64,000 nucleotides of DNA from Brevibacterium limosum (GTDB lineage: Bacteria; Actinomycetota; Actinomycetes; Actinomycetales; Brevibacteriaceae): assembly GCF_011617705.1 (NCBI RefSeq), contig NZ_CP050154.1, positions 930,001 through 994,000 on the forward strand. Direction: 5' to 3'. Positions within the stretch are counted from its first letter, which is position 1; the number at the start of each line of letters is the position of its first letter. The position numbers and the translations under genes are program-made. Shown here in pieces: positions 63,202-64,000 of this stretch. The notes under the pieces were generated by a model that saw nothing but the letters and a program-made list of their open reading frames with translations, had not been told where the DNA came from and did not search any database.

Positions 63202-64000
63202 GACGGGCCTCGCCACGGCTGAATCGAGTGCGGATCGTCAAGGGCGCTCTTCGACGTCTGCTCGAAGATGAGTGTCTCGACAGAGCGGCCGGCCTGGGCT
63301 TCTACGCTCTGCTCTCTGCGGCACCGGCCATCCTCGCCATGGTCTCGCTGCTCGGCGTGGTCGGGGAGGCCGAATCGACCACGAAGGCGGTGCTCTCCCT
63401 GGTCCACGGGGTCTCGGCCGAGGCGGCCGCGGCGATCCGCCCGTTCATCGTCGAACTCACCGAGTCGTCCGCGGCCGGAGCCACCCTCATCGGCAGCCTG
63501 CTGCTGGCGATCTGGTCGTCGTCGAAATACGTCGGAGCGTTCGGTCGTGCCCTGAACGCCGTCTACCGGGTCGAGGAGACCCGCCCCTATTGGAAATTCA
63601 AGCCGTTCATGCTCCTGATGACCGTGGTCACGCTTCTCGTCCTGGCCGCTCTGGGGCTGCTGCTCGTGCTGTCCGGGCCCATCGCCGAAACGTTCGGCGA
63701 GCTCATCGAAATGGGCGCGACTGCCCTGCTGATCTGGAACGTGGTCAGATGGCCGGTCTTCGTCTTCTTCGTCATGCTGCTCATCGCTCTGCTCTACTAT
63801 GTGACCCCGAACGTCAGGCAGCCGAAGTTCCGGTGGGTCAGCCTCGGTGCGTTCGTCGCTCTGCTCGTGCTGCTTGCCGTGTCGGCCTGCTTCGTTCTCT
63901 ATATCAACAACTTCAGCAGCTACAACGTCACCTATGGCTCGATCGGGGGAGTGATCGTCGGCCTCGCCTGGGTATGGATGGTCAACCTCTCGCTGCTCCT
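63198..64000 (+). CDS. YihY/virulence factor BrkB family protein, N-terminal part
   Basis: 267 residues before the right edge. Membrane protein with DRAAGLGFYALLSAAPAILA, the YihY signature, LAIWSSSKYVGAFGRALNAV and YYVTPNVRQPKFRWVSLGAF. Function unknown despite the BrkB label. The ATG overlaps the AI-2E stop (ATGA), so it is co-translated. Confidence 0.9.
   Translation, partial: MRRASPRLNRVRIVKGALRRLLEDECLDRAAGLGFYALLSAAPAILAMVSLLGVVGEAESTTKAVLSLVHGVSAEAAAAIRPFIVELTESSAAGATLIGSLLLAIWSSSKYVGAFGRALNAVYRVEETRPYWKFKPFMLLMTVVTLLVLAALGLLLVLSGPIAETFGELIEMGATALLIWNVVRWPVFVFFVMLLIALLYYVTPNVRQPKFRWVSLGAFVALLVLLAVSACFVLYINNFSSYNVTYGSIGGVIVGLAWVWMVNLSLL

Overview
The window is high-G+C actinobacterial chromosome with dense coding, frequent 4-bp ATGA overlaps, GTG starts and AGGAGG-type ribosome sites. 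It looks most like Brevibacterium (Micrococcales). That assignment rests on gene content: an alpha2beta2-type pyruvate dehydrogenase operon, an aa3 oxidase subunit I, an IdeR/DtxR-type iron box, a class F sortase and a large teichoic-acid-like wall polymer locus. It is an inference without any database search. No rRNA, tRNA, CRISPR array or intact insertion sequence was seen. Both edges cut genes: trkH on the left and a YihY/BrkB protein on the right.

Layout. 0-15.5 kb is core-type metabolism and transport: TrkH, pdhA-pdhB-E2, CinA-type amidase, a RibD_C/flavin reductase pair, CorA, CtaD, a dicarboxylate symporter, an aldo/keto reductase followed by three overlapping small genes, and a GAF-ANTAR regulator. 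At 6.9-7.7 kb there is a scar. The headless end of a glycosyltransferase related to the one at 24.3 kb abuts the headless end of a probable glycerophosphodiesterase.

15.6-36.2 kb is the outstanding region, a wall polymer locus whose later part looks poorer in G+C than its flanks. It encodes a TagD-type glycerol-3-phosphate cytidylyltransferase, a CDP-alcohol phosphotransferase with an altered active-site motif, three CDP-glycerol/CDP-alditol polymerase-like proteins, a TarI-like cytidylyltransferase joined to an unusual sugar-nucleotide-type SDR, three polysaccharide-pyruvyltransferase-family proteins (one fused to a degenerate GT8-like domain), three glycosyltransferases and an O-acyltransferase. 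My reading is that it builds a glycerol-phosphate and alditol-phosphate teichoic acid, possibly poly(mannitol phosphate), carrying pyruvate ketals, sugars and acyl groups. Linkage-unit and TarGH export genes are not in the window.

36.4-42.7 kb is a peptide/solute ABC import operon (binding lipoprotein, two permeases, one fused double ATPase) headed by an unusual Cro/C1-HTH plus TetR fusion regulator. 43-46.3 kb holds an orphan membrane protein, an AraC regulator broken by a frameshift, and a divergent siderophore-binding lipoprotein with an IdeR-like box. 46.3-51.7 kb carries small acidic proteins, a hemerythrin, an MBL hydrolase with a DUF4383 membrane protein, a quinone-type oxidoreductase and a baeRF (Vms1/eRF1-like) protein. 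51.8-56.3 kb pairs a CPD photolyase with a MarR regulator and two SDR/epimerase proteins, probably a light or UV response module. 56.3-58.9 kb has a 52-bp near-perfect inverted repeat, two orphan small genes, and a class F sortase with its probable CHRD-domain surface substrate. The right end has a DEAD-box helicase with a structured leader, a PAP2/AUR1-like membrane phosphatase, an AI-2E family transporter and the YihY protein.
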